Assembly (NCBI RefSeq): GCF_028657195.3
Contig: NZ_JANCPR020000068.1
Coordinates: forward strand, 1-43,291
Reading direction: 5' to 3'
Source of the DNA: Streptomyces iconiensis
GTDB lineage: Bacteria > Actinomycetota > Actinomycetes > Streptomycetales > Streptomycetaceae
DNA: 43,291 nucleotides
The translations under genes and the position numbers were made by a program. Positions 16,204 to 24,553 of the stretch are shown piece after piece (position 1 is the stretch's first letter; every line of letters begins with the position of its first letter). The notes beneath the pieces were generated by a model. That model had not been told where the DNA came from. It saw nothing but the letters and a program-made list of their open reading frames with translations, and ran no database searches.

Positions 16204-17322
16204 GTGGACATCCGAGTGTGCCGTCCGGGAGAGCTGAGTGCCGCCGACCGGGCGGCGTGGTCGTCCCTCCAGGCGAAGGCCCATCTGCACGGCTCACCCC
16301 AGCTCGCCAACCCGTTCCTCTCCCCCGAGTTCACGCTGGCGCTCGGCCGCTGCCACGCGGGGGTGCGTACGGCGGTGGTGCGGGACGGCGACGGCGAGCC
16401 GGCCGCCTTCTTCCCGTACCAGCGCGGCCCGTTCGGCTCAGGGCGCGCGATCGGGCTCGGGCTCTCGGACTGTCAGGGTGTGGTGCACAGGCCCGGCTTC
16501 ACCTGGGACGCGCGGGACCTGCTGCGCGTCTGCGGGCTCGCGGTGTGGGAGTTCGACCACCTCGTCGAGGGGCAGCCCGGTTTCACCTCGGGAATCACGG
16601 GCTCCTTCGGCTCACCCGTGATCGACCTGGAGCAGGGCTTCCCCGCCTATCTGGCCCAACTGCGCGCCCGGACACCGCGGTTCGTACGCGGAACGCTGTA
16701 CAAGGAACGCAAGCTGGGCCGGCAGGTCGGCGAGGTGCGGTATGTGCACGACGAGCGCGACCCCGAGGTGCTGCGGACGCTCATGGCGTGGAAGTCGGCG
16801 CAGTACCGCCGCACCGGGCGCGGCGACCGCTTCGCACACGGCTGGATCGTGCGGCTCGCACAGCACTTGTTCCACACGCGGTCCGACCGTTTCGCCGGTC
16901 AGCTCTCGGTGCTCTACGCCGGGGACAGGCCGGTGGCCGCGCATTTCGGGCTGCGCTCCGACCGGGTGCACACGTCCTGGTTCCCCGCCTACGACCCGGA
17001 CTTCTCGCGCTACTCACCCGGTCTCGTGATGCACCTGCGCATGGCGGAGGGCGCGGCGGCCGACGGCATCTCCTACGTCGATCTGGGGCGGGGCCAGAAG
17101 GGGTACAAGGACCAGCTCAAGACCCGTGAGATCACCGTCCACGAGGGCTGGGTGACGCGCCCTCACCCGGTGGCGCTGGCCCGGCGCGCGCACCGTGCTC
17201 CCGTACGCGCGGCGCGCAACGCGGTACTGGCCAGGCCGCGGCTGTTCACGCCCGCCGACAGGCTTCTGAAGACGGCGGGCGCAATGCGCTCAGCACGGAC
17301 GGAACGGAAAAACAGGAGTTGA
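16204..17322 (+). CDS. GNAT/FemAB-like acyltransferase (CelD/BcsL type)
   Basis: A 372-residue protein of the GNAT-related Acetyltransf_6 group, found in exopolysaccharide and cellulose loci. The second half carries the typical acceptor/acyl-CoA fold: LSVLYAGDRPVAAHFGLRSDRVHTSWFPAYDP, then YSPGLVMHLRMAEGAAADGISYVDLGRGQKGYKDQLKT. The protein is cytoplasmic, without signal peptide. It would acylate a sugar or lipid-linked sugar precursor; donor and acceptor are unknown. The start GTG at 16204 lies one base after the preceding stop, so translation is probably coupled. The C-terminal 60 residues are Arg/Ala-rich. A large palindrome follows the stop (17351-17386). Confidence 0.82.
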   Translation: MDIRVCRPGELSAADRAAWSSLQAKAHLHGSPQLANPFLSPEFTLALGRCHAGVRTAVVRDGDGEPAAFFPYQRGPFGSGRAIGLGLSDCQGVVHRPGFTWDARDLLRVCGLAVWEFDHLVEGQPGFTSGITGSFGSPVIDLEQGFPAYLAQLRARTPRFVRGTLYKERKLGRQVGEVRYVHDERDPEVLRTLMAWKSAQYRRTGRGDRFAHGWIVRLAQHLFHTRSDRFAGQLSVLYAGDRPVAAHFGLRSDRVHTSWFPAYDPDFSRYSPGLVMHLRMAEGAAADGISYVDLGRGQKGYKDQLKTREITVHEGWVTRPHPVALARRAHRAPVRAARNAVLARPRLFTPADRLLKTAGAMRSARTERKNRS

Positions 17323-17350
17323 CGGACGAAGGGAAGTGAGGCCACATCCC

Positions 17351-17409
17351 TTGGCATATCGGGAATCAGTTCCCAGGTATTGCCAATGGCTCTCAAGCAT
17401 CAATACCGT
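17351..17409. promoter_or_regulatory. Nested palindrome overlapping a putative promoter of the glycosyltransferase operon
   Basis: Outer arms TTGGCA (17351-17356) and TGCCAA (17381-17386) enclose the inner perfect repeat GGGAA-TCAG-TTCCC (17361-17374). TTGCCA (17380-17385), 18 bp from TACCGT (17404-17409), forms a promoter whose -35 overlaps the right outer arm. The dyad may be an operator, or a terminator of the upstream acyltransferase gene. Transcription from here would give a leader of about 280 nt. Confidence 0.4.
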
Positions 17410-17600
17410 CGTACATCCACCCGCATCACCCCACATCGGTGGGGACCGCCGTCGTCGGCGCCAGGGGAGGGCTCAGCCGTCGGAGACGGAGGGGTGCGGG
17501 GCGCGGTTGGGGGGTGCCGTAGCCCGGGACGCCGCATGTGCGTGTGCGGACCACGCCACCGGGATACGGGCCGCGCGGGAGATGACGTAAAAAAGCCAGC

Positions 17601-17673
17601 GCTCCGCGAGTGCGGAGCAGCAACCCCCCTTTCGAACCGGACACAGTGCCAGACCGCCCAGGGGCGGGCGGTC
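17601..17673 (+). promoter_or_regulatory. Structured 5' leader of the glycosyltransferase operon (two hairpins)
   Basis: GCTCCGC-GAGT-GCGGAGC (17601-17618) and GACCGCCC-N6-GGGCGGTC (17652-17673) are perfect hairpins in the last 100 nt before the GT2 ATG at 17698. They could attenuate or time translation. I found no match to a known riboswitch consensus; the c-di-AMP (ydaO) core was looked for and not seen. The remainder of 17410-17600 is G/C-rich without an ORF of coding quality. Confidence 0.35.
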
Positions 17674-17697
17674 CACCGGACGAGAGGGAACAGACTC

Positions 17698-18525
17698 ATG
17701 ACGTTTGTCGTGCGACCGTTGGCGGAGAAGGCTCAGAACGTCACACCGGCGGTGCCGGAAGAGGCCAGGTTCTACCGCCAGATCTCCTCACACCTGGCGA
17801 TAGCGCCGCCGGTCAGCATTGTCATACCGGCGATGAACGAGGCAGAGAACCTGCCGTACGTCTTCAAGTCCCTGCCCGGCTGGATCCATGAAGTGGTCCT
17901 CGTCGACGGGAACTCCACCGACGACACCATCGCCGTCGCCCGCGAACTGTGGCCCGACGTCAAGGTCGTCCCGCAGCGCGGCCAGGGCAAGGGCGACGCG
18001 CTCACCAGCGGCTTCGCCGCCTGCACCGGCGAGATCGTGGTCATGGTCGACGCCGACGGCTCCGCTGACGGTGCGGAGATCGTCAGCTATGTCTCCGCGC
18101 TCGTCGCCGGCGCCGACTTCGCCAAGGGCTCCCGCTTCGCCAACGGCGGCGGCACCGACGACATGACCCCCGTACGCAAGCTGGGCAACCGCGTGCTGAC
18201 CAGCCTCGTCAACCGCAAGTTCGGCGCCCGCTACACGGACCTGTGCTACGGCTACAACGCCTTCTGGCGGTACTGCCTCGACGACATCGACCTGGACTGC
18301 GCGGGCTTCGAGGTCGAGACGCTGATGAACATCAGAGTCGTACGGGCCGGACTGCGGGTCCAGGAAATACCGAGCCACGAGTACGAGCGCATCCATGGCA
18401 CCAGCAACCTGCGCGCCGTACGCGACGGGTTACGGGTCTTACGCGTGATACTGCGCGAACACGGAGGCAAGCGCCACAAGGCGCCAGCCGCGGTCCCCGG
18501 GGCGACACCGCGGGAGGGTTCGTGA
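17698..18525 (+). CDS. Family 2 glycosyltransferase (DPM-synthase-like, no membrane spans)
   Basis: A 275-residue GT2 with a GT-A fold. The N-terminal donor site is VSIVIPAMNEAENLPYVFKS and VVLVDGNSTDDT. The metal-binding DXD-type motif is VMVDADGSAD, followed by the GSR.. and YTDLCYGYNAFWR segments characteristic of dolichyl-phosphate-sugar-synthase-like enzymes. It probably transfers a sugar to a polyprenyl phosphate or to a lipid-linked acceptor at the inner face of the membrane. I chose the ATG at 17698 after GAGAGGGAA; the open frame extends to 17380 across the structured leader, but without coding character. It ends in a GTGA overlap with the next gene, so translation is coupled. Confidence 0.9.
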   Translation: MTFVVRPLAEKAQNVTPAVPEEARFYRQISSHLAIAPPVSIVIPAMNEAENLPYVFKSLPGWIHEVVLVDGNSTDDTIAVARELWPDVKVVPQRGQGKGDALTSGFAACTGEIVVMVDADGSADGAEIVSYVSALVAGADFAKGSRFANGGGTDDMTPVRKLGNRVLTSLVNRKFGARYTDLCYGYNAFWRYCLDDIDLDCAGFEVETLMNIRVVRAGLRVQEIPSHEYERIHGTSNLRAVRDGLRVLRVILREHGGKRHKAPAAVPGATPREGS

Positions 18526-20510
18526 CCCCCTCGCACCGGGTGTCGGTCGTCATCTGCGTCTACACCGAGGACCGCTGGGACGACATCGTCGCCGCCGTGT
18601 CCTCGGTGCGGGCCCAGTCCCGGCCGCCCCACGAGACCCTACTGATCGTCGACCACAACCCCGCCCTGCTCGCCCGCCTCGGAACCCACTACACCGGCGA
18701 GCCCGTACGCGTACTCGCCAACGCCGGGCCGCGCGGCCTCTCTTCGGGCCGCAACACCGGCATCGTCGCCTCCACGGGCGACATCATCGCCTTCCTCGAC
18801 GACGACGCCGTCGCCGAACGGGACTGGCTCCTGCACTTCGTCCGCGCGTACGCCGACCCCCGCGTCCTCGCGGTGGGCGGCAGAACCGAACCCGCCTGGG
18901 ACACGGGCGCAAGGCCCGCCTGGTTCCCCGAGGAGTTCGACTGGGTCGTCGGCTGCATGTACCTGGGCCACCCACGCGGCCAAGTGCCCGTCCGCAACGT
19001 GCTGGGCGGCAACGCGTCCTTCCGCCGCACCGCCTTCGAGACCGCGGGCGGCTTCGCCACCGGCATCGGCCGCGACGGCGCCCGGCTCCCCCTCGGCTGC
19101 GAGGAAACCGAACTGTGCATACGGCTGCGCCGGGCCGTACCCGACGCCGTCCTCCTCATCGACGACCGCGCGATCATCCACCACCGCGTCCCCGAATCCC
19201 GGGCCCGCCTCGGCTACCTCCGCACCCGCGCCTACGCCGAGGGCCTCTCCAAGGCCCACGTCGCCCGCCTGGTAGGCACCCAAGCCGGCCTTTCCACCGA
19301 ACGCGCCTACACCTCCCACGTGTTGCCCCGAGGCATAGCCCGCGGCCTACGCGACACAGCCCTGGGCCACCCCTCCGGCCTGGCCCGCGCCGCCACGATC
19401 ATCCTCGGCGCCACAGCAGCAGCCACGGGCTACGCCATAGGAGCCCTGACCCCCACCCAGCCCCTCACCGATGTCTCCCACGAAGAGGCCCACCAGAACT
19501 TCACGGCAGGCCCCGATACGGGGTGGGGGAGTCCAGAGGGGGCGAAGCCCCTTTTGGCGGGGGGATTGCCGGGGGGCGGAGCCCCCCGACGCCCGGCCGG
19601 CGAGGCCAACGGGGCAAGGGGCGAAGCCCCATTAGGAACGGAAAGCCGAAAACGAACAGAGCAGGAAACGGTCCCAGTCCTGATGTACCACGCCCTCACC
19701 CCCACCCCCACCAAAGCCACAGCCCCCCTCTCAGTAACACCGAAAAACTTCACAGCCCAGATGGCCCTGCTCAAAAACAAGGGCTTCACCCCGATCACCA
19801 CCACATCGCTGGCCGAGGCATGGCGCAAGGGAGACCACCTCCCCCCACGCCCCATCCTCCTCACCTTCGACGACGGCTACGAGGGCGTGCACAGGCACGC
19901 CCTCCCCACCCTCACCCACCACAACTTCCCCGCAACCGTCTTCGTCTCGACCGGCTGGCTACCGGGCGAACACGAAACAGGCGGCGCACTGGACACGATG
20001 CTCACCTGGGACCAGGTGCGCGAACTGGCCGCAGCGGGCCTGGAGATCGGAGCCCACAGCCACACGCACCCCCAACTCGACCAGCTACAGGACACCCCCC
20101 TCACCCACGAGATCACGCTCTCCCGCGACGTGATCGCGGCAGAGACCGGCACCCGCCCGGCGTCCTTCGCGTACCCGTACGGCTACTCCAGCAGACGGGT
20201 ACGCCAGGCGGTACGCGAAGCCGGCTTCACCCAGTCCCTGGCCGTCAACAACACACTGGCGCACCGCAGCCAGAGCCCGTACGCACTGACAAGGCTGACG
20301 GTGCGGCACAGCACGGACCTCACAGAGTTCGAGCGCCTCATCGAAGGCAGAGCACTGGCCACGAACTTCGCCCGGGACCACGTACTGACCAGGGGCTACG
20401 CGGTGATCCGCCGCACACGACGCACGCTGACGGCGCTCACGGAACCGACGGCGCCCCGCGTTGAGCGGAACGCACAAAAAGACAGAACCAGAGGATCGCG
20501 GAACACGTGA
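18522..20510 (+). CDS. Fusion: family 2 glycosyltransferase + polysaccharide deacetylase (CE4), joined by a repeat-encoded linker
   Basis: A 662-residue two-domain protein. Residues 1-325 are a GT2: VSVVICVYTEDRWDDI, FLDDDAVAERDW and GGNASFRRTAFETAGGF, with a hydrophobic stretch at about 295-315. Residues 383-600 are a CE4 deacetylase: VPVLMYHAL, TFDDGYEG with catalytic Asp450 and metal Asp451, metal ligands His512 and His516 in AHSHTHP, and SFAYPYGY. The linker, about 330-380, is the translation of dispersed repeat copy B (19536-19648), so the fusion may be recent or strain-specific. If the hydrophobic stretch spans the membrane, the deacetylase would face outward and modify the exported glycan. 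The GTG start at 18522 follows GGGAGGG and overlaps the previous stop (GTGA). An alternative is two genes joined by loss of a stop codon. Confidence 0.85.
   Translation: MTPSHRVSVVICVYTEDRWDDIVAAVSSVRAQSRPPHETLLIVDHNPALLARLGTHYTGEPVRVLANAGPRGLSSGRNTGIVASTGDIIAFLDDDAVAERDWLLHFVRAYADPRVLAVGGRTEPAWDTGARPAWFPEEFDWVVGCMYLGHPRGQVPVRNVLGGNASFRRTAFETAGGFATGIGRDGARLPLGCEETELCIRLRRAVPDAVLLIDDRAIIHHRVPESRARLGYLRTRAYAEGLSKAHVARLVGTQAGLSTERAYTSHVLPRGIARGLRDTALGHPSGLARAATIILGATAAATGYAIGALTPTQPLTDVSHEEAHQNFTAGPDTGWGSPEGAKPLLAGGLPGGGAPRRPAGEANGARGEAPLGTESRKRTEQETVPVLMYHALTPTPTKATAPLSVTPKNFTAQMALLKNKGFTPITTTSLAEAWRKGDHLPPRPILLTFDDGYEGVHRHALPTLTHHNFPATVFVSTGWLPGEHETGGALDTMLTWDQVRELAAAGLEIGAHSHTHPQLDQLQDTPLTHEITLSRDVIAAETGTRPASFAYPYGYSSRRVRQAVREAGFTQSLAVNNTLAHRSQSPYALTRLTVRHSTDLTEFERLIEGRALATNFARDHVLTRGYAVIRRTRRTLTALTEPTAPRVERNAQKDRTRGSRNT
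19536..19648. repeat. GC-rich dispersed palindromic repeat, copy B (inside a coding sequence)
   Basis: The second copy of the element at 127-270. The aligned core 19557-19646 differs from copy A by scattered substitutions and small gaps. It contains the same GGGGCGAAGCCCC hairpins (about 19540-19552 and 19618-19630) and a GGGGGGCGGAGCCCCCC stem (19571-19587). It is read in frame and without stops as the linker of the glycosyltransferase-deacetylase fusion. The encoded motif RPAGEANG is the same in both copies. Confidence 0.85.
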
Positions 20511-23500
20511 CTGACACGACCACCCCGGAGCAGGCTGCCGCGGCCACAGAGGACACATCGGGCCGCAACCCCGAAGGAAACGGCACCCCCGACAAACAAG
20601 GCGCACCCAACAAGCGAGGGGCCCCCGGCAAGCAAGGCGCACCCAACAAGCGAGACGCCCCCGGCAAGGAACTCTTCAAGAACGCCTACGCGCTGATGCT
20701 CAACACGGGCATCTCGGCCGTGCTGGGCCTCGGCTACTGGGTGGTGGCCGCCCGCTACTACACCGAGGAGGCGGTGGGCCAGGGTTCGGCGGCGATCGCG
20801 GCGATGAAGTTCCTCGCGGGACTCACCGCCGTGACGCTCATGGGCGCGCTCGCCCGCTTCATACCCGTGGCGGGCCGCACCACGGGCCGGCTCATCTTCC
20901 GTACATACGCGGTCAGTTCCCTCCTGGTGGCCCTCGCCGCACTGGTCTTCCTGACGACGCTCGACTGGTGGGGGCCCTCCTACCACTTTCTGCACGGCCT
21001 GCTGCCCGGCATCGGCTTCATCGTCGCGGTGATCGCCTGGTCGCTGCTGACGCTCCAGGACGGCGTGCTGACAGGACTGCGCAACGCACGCTGGGTCCCC
21101 GCAGGCAACACCGTCTTCCTCTCGGCGAAGCTGATCCTGCTGGTGGCGCTGGCAGCCGCGATCCCGACGGCGGGGGTGTTCGTCTCCTGGGTGCTGGCGA
21201 TCGGCCTGTCCACGATCCCGCTCGGCTGGCTGGTCTTCCGGCGCCTCGTGCCCCGGCACATGGAAGCGACCAGGGAGTCGGCCAAACCCCCGGGTTTGCG
21301 CGAGATGGGCCGCTTCCTCGCCGGCGACTACACCGGCTCGCTCTTCTCGCTGGCCGTCGTCTACCTCGTACCGGTCATCGTCGCCTCGCAGGTCAGCTCG
21401 CACGACAACGCGTACTTCTACATCACCACCACCATCGGCGGGACGATCAATCTCCTGGCCATCAACATGGGTGCCTCGCTCACGGTCGAGGGTTCGCACA
21501 GCCCGGCCCGTATCGCCGACAACTGCCGTGCAGCGCTGCGCCGTATGGCCAGGATCATGCTGCCCGTGTGCGGTGGCCTCTTCCTCTTCGCGCCGCAGAT
21601 CCTCGGCGTCTTCGGCAAGGGCTACGCCGAGGCGGCCACTCCCCTGCTGCGCTTCTACGCCGTCGGCGCCGTGCTGCGCGTCGTGATCGAGACGTACTAC
21701 GCGGTACTGCGCGCGCAGAGCCGCACCTCCGGACTCGCGTGGCTCCAGGGCCTGTTGTGCGTCATGGTGCTGGGCCTCACCGTGGGACTGCTGCCGCACA
21801 TGGGCCTCACGGGTGCCGGCTTGGCCGAGGCGGTCAGCCTGCTCCTGGTGGCGCTGGTCGCCGGCTGGAAGCTGTACGGCATCCTGCGCGCCCACCCGCC
21901 CGGCGAGGGCGCCGACACCGCCACGGCCGACGCACAGGACGGACGGGAAGGACCCTCGCATGGCGACCCGCAGGACGCCCAGCACCCCACAGGCGAAGAC
22001 GACGGGACCCACAAAGGTGACGGCGAGACAGACAGAGGCGAAGGCAAAGACGACGGCAAGGACGATGCCAAAGACGGCGGCAAAGGCGAAGACAAAGGCG
22101 AAGACAATGGGGCCCGCAAGGACGGCGGCGGGGCCCGCAAGGACGCCGGGGCCCGCGAACGGCGCGGCCCGAGGTGGGCCCGCGAGAGCGACGAGCCGAC
22201 GCTCCATCTCCGCGCCGACCTCGACCACTTGGAACGGCACCCCAGCGTCACCCCACCCCGGGGGATCCCCGTGCTCGCGCCGCCAACGGGGCCGCACAGA
22301 ACCGCGGCCGAGCGGCTGAAGCCGGTGCTGCGCCCCGGCCCCTGGCTCTGGCTGCTCCTGGGTGCGGCCCTGACCGCGTACTGGCTGCCGCTGTCCCGCA
22401 TGGGCGAGGCCGACCTGGACGCGATGGGCGGGCTCGGGCTCGTCAGCGTGCTGCCGGGACCGACGCTGCTCGGGGCCGCACTGCTGGTGTGCGTTTTCGC
22501 GGGCGCGCTGTGGCTGCCGGGACAGCACAAGGCGCTACTGGTGGCCGCACTGCTGCTGACGGTGGCCTCGCTGCACGCCGTTCCCGCCGTGCTGGAGGAC
22601 GCGCCACGCTTCCCCACGGCATGGCAGCACCTCGGTTTCGTCGACTACATAGAGCGCACCGGCACCGCCGTGCCCGACCTGGACGCGCGCTGGAGCTGGC
22701 CTGGATTCTTCGCGGGCGTCGCGTTCCTGGCACAGGCCGCAGGCGTGGACGACCTGTCGGGGCTGGTCCGCTGGTGGCCCACCCTGATCCAGCTGGCCTA
22801 TCTGGCCCCGCTGGCCCTGCTGTTACGTGCCGTACGCGCGAGCTGGCGGGCCAAGTGGTGCGCCATGTGGTTCTTCGCGCTCTCCGGCTGGGTCGGCCAG
22901 GACTACTTCTCCCCACAGGGCTTCACGCTGCTGTTCTACCTGCTGTTCGTCGCGCTCCTGCTGGTGTGGTTCCGCGAACCCCGGCAGCCGCGCGGGAAGC
23001 GCACGGCGGGCGAGGCGGACACCGGCGGCACGGCAGGAACCGGCGGCCAGGAAGGGACCGGCGGCACCGCAGGGACCGGCGGCACCGCAGGGACCAGCGG
23101 CCAGGCAGGCACGGGCAGCGAACCGGACAGCGGAACGGACAGCGGAACGGACAGCGGCGGCGCGGGCCGCAGCGAGCGGGCCGTGCTCTTCGGCGTCCTC
23201 ATGGCGCTCTTCCTCGCCTCGCTCGCCGGCCACCAGCTCACTCCGTTCGTGATGCTCGGTGTGCTGCTCGGCCTGCTCCTGGCACGGCGCGGCACGCTGT
23301 ACGGGCTTCCGCTGCTGTGCGGTGTCCTGGTGGCGGCGTGGGTGGGCTTCCTCGCCGAGCCGTACTGGTCGGGGCACTTCGACGAGCTGTTCGGCGGCGT
23401 CGGCGGGGTCGGCGGCAATGTGTCCTCGTCCGTCTCTGGCCGTATCGAGGGCGGCAGCGAGACCCACAAGCTGGTGCTGTACGCGCGGGTCGCGCTGGCA

Positions 23501-24478
23501 GGCGGCACGCTGGCCATGGCCGGGTTCGGGCTGCTGCGCAGACTGCGCGGCGGGGTGTCCGACCGCGCGCTGCTCGTCCTGACGGCCGTGCCCTTCCTCG
23601 CCTTCGGAGCGCAGTCCTACGGGGGCGAAATCGCCCTGCGCGTCTTCCTGTTCGCGGCGCCCGGCGCATGTGTGCTGGCGGCGCTCGCCCTCTTCCCGCG
23701 TATCTCCAGCCGCGCCCCTTCGGGCACCCGGCGCCCCGCGTGGCTGGCCCCCGCCGCCGCACTACTGGCCGGCCTGGTCCTCATGGGCGGCTTTCTGGTG
23801 GCCCGTTGGGGCAACGAGCCCTTTGAGCGGGTGCGCGCGGGTGAGGTCGCCGCGATGGACCATGTGTACGCGCACAGCGAGCCCAGCGCGCGGCTGCTGT
23901 GGCCGAGCAACGACACGGTCAACGACGTGACCCCCGCGATGCCATGGGGCGCGCGGGACATGGAGCGCGTCGAGTACGTACCGTTCTCCGCTCCCCTGGA
24001 CCCCCTCGACCCGGACAAGGTGGCGCCCGTCGTCGAGGCGCTGCGCGAGGCGGGTCCGAACTCGTATCTGATGCTCAACGAGGGCCAGTCGACCTATCTG
24101 CACTTCGACGCGGGCTACCGCAAGGACTGGCAGCGCCGTATGACCGCGTCCCTGGACGCGCGCGAGGAGCTGCGCCCCGTCCTGCGCAACGGCGACGCGG
24201 TCCTCTACCAGCTCAGGGACGGGCCGGCGCCCGGCAAGGCCGACCCTCCCGACCCCGGACCCACGGGCCCCCACCTCACCTGGACCACGTGGACTGTCAT
24301 GGGCGTCCTGGCGACGGCGCTCCTCGTCCTGCTGCTCACGGCCCGCGAGGCGGTACGGGTCACCGTGGCGCCGAGCGAACGCAAACTCACCTGGCTACAG
24401 GGCACGTTCTGGTTCGCGCTCCCGCTGGTCTTCCTGCTCCTGGCGTCCCTGGTCCAGCGCTTCGTGACGATGTCGTGA
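20507..24478 (+). CDS. Fusion: Wzx-like flippase + large second membrane module (polymerase or GT-C-like)
   Basis: A 1323-residue membrane protein. Residues 1-53 are a low-complexity Pro/Lys/Gly head encoded by a 36-bp tandem repeat. Residues about 54-455 hold some 12-14 spans of a polysaccharide exporter (MATE/Wzx type; LFKNAYALMLNTGISAVLGLGYWVVAARYY, then GRFLAGDYTGSLFSLAVVYLVPVIV). A highly charged Asp/Lys/Gly linker (about 465-560) follows. Residues 600-1320 form a second module with about 12 spans and large loops (RWSWPGFFAGVAFLAQAAG, GQDYFSPQGFTLLFYLL, and an extracellular-looking ARLLWPSNDTVNDVTPAMPWG), resembling GT-C or polymerase/ligase proteins. This links lipid-linked unit flipping and assembly in one chain (inference). 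The GTG at 20507 overlaps the previous stop (GTGA). Confidence 0.8.
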   Translation: MTDTTTPEQAAAATEDTSGRNPEGNGTPDKQGAPNKRGAPGKQGAPNKRDAPGKELFKNAYALMLNTGISAVLGLGYWVVAARYYTEEAVGQGSAAIAAMKFLAGLTAVTLMGALARFIPVAGRTTGRLIFRTYAVSSLLVALAALVFLTTLDWWGPSYHFLHGLLPGIGFIVAVIAWSLLTLQDGVLTGLRNARWVPAGNTVFLSAKLILLVALAAAIPTAGVFVSWVLAIGLSTIPLGWLVFRRLVPRHMEATRESAKPPGLREMGRFLAGDYTGSLFSLAVVYLVPVIVASQVSSHDNAYFYITTTIGGTINLLAINMGASLTVEGSHSPARIADNCRAALRRMARIMLPVCGGLFLFAPQILGVFGKGYAEAATPLLRFYAVGAVLRVVIETYYAVLRAQSRTSGLAWLQGLLCVMVLGLTVGLLPHMGLTGAGLAEAVSLLLVALVAGWKLYGILRAHPPGEGADTATADAQDGREGPSHGDPQDAQHPTGEDDGTHKGDGETDRGEGKDDGKDDAKDGGKGEDKGEDNGARKDGGGARKDAGARERRGPRWARESDEPTLHLRADLDHLERHPSVTPPRGIPVLAPPTGPHRTAAERLKPVLRPGPWLWLLLGAALTAYWLPLSRMGEADLDAMGGLGLVSVLPGPTLLGAALLVCVFAGALWLPGQHKALLVAALLLTVASLHAVPAVLEDAPRFPTAWQHLGFVDYIERTGTAVPDLDARWSWPGFFAGVAFLAQAAGVDDLSGLVRWWPTLIQLAYLAPLALLLRAVRASWRAKWCAMWFFALSGWVGQDYFSPQGFTLLFYLLFVALLLVWFREPRQPRGKRTAGEADTGGTAGTGGQEGTGGTAGTGGTAGTSGQAGTGSEPDSGTDSGTDSGGAGRSERAVLFGVLMALFLASLAGHQLTPFVMLGVLLGLLLARRGTLYGLPLLCGVLVAAWVGFLAEPYWSGHFDELFGGVGGVGGNVSSSVSGRIEGGSETHKLVLYARVALAGGTLAMAGFGLLRRLRGGVSDRALLVLTAVPFLAFGAQSYGGEIALRVFLFAAPGACVLAALALFPRISSRAPSGTRRPAWLAPAAALLAGLVLMGGFLVARWGNEPFERVRAGEVAAMDHVYAHSEPSARLLWPSNDTVNDVTPAMPWGARDMERVEYVPFSAPLDPLDPDKVAPVVEALREAGPNSYLMLNEGQSTYLHFDAGYRKDWQRRMTASLDAREELRPVLRNGDAVLYQLRDGPAPGKADPPDPGPTGPHLTWTTWTVMGVLATALLVLLLTAREAVRVTVAPSERKLTWLQGTFWFALPLVFLLLASLVQRFVTMS
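20600..20671. repeat. 36-bp tandem repeat (two units) in the flippase N-terminus
   Basis: Two nearly identical 36-bp units (20600-20635 and 20636-20671) encode the peptide repeat GAPNKRGAPGKQ / GAPNKRDAPGKE. It lies in the cytoplasmic head before the first membrane span, probably disordered, and is an in-frame expansion. Confidence 0.85.
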
Positions 24479-24553
24479 GGCACGGACACGGGCACGGGCG
24501 TGCGCGGAGTGCGCGGGATGCGGGGACGCACGGGGCCATCGGCGGGAGAGGCG

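Noticed and set aside
17410..17697. c-di-AMP (ydaO-type) riboswitch before GT2
   Set aside because: The leader is structured, but the conserved core sequences of that riboswitch are not present.
17380..18525. Longer GT2 reading from 17380
   Set aside because: The first 106 codons cross the hairpin leader and show no family resemblance; the ATG at 17698 has a ribosome-binding site.
20396..22528. 710-codon ORF antisense to the flippase gene
   Set aside because: Low-complexity shadow of a verified membrane protein; it has no start signal.
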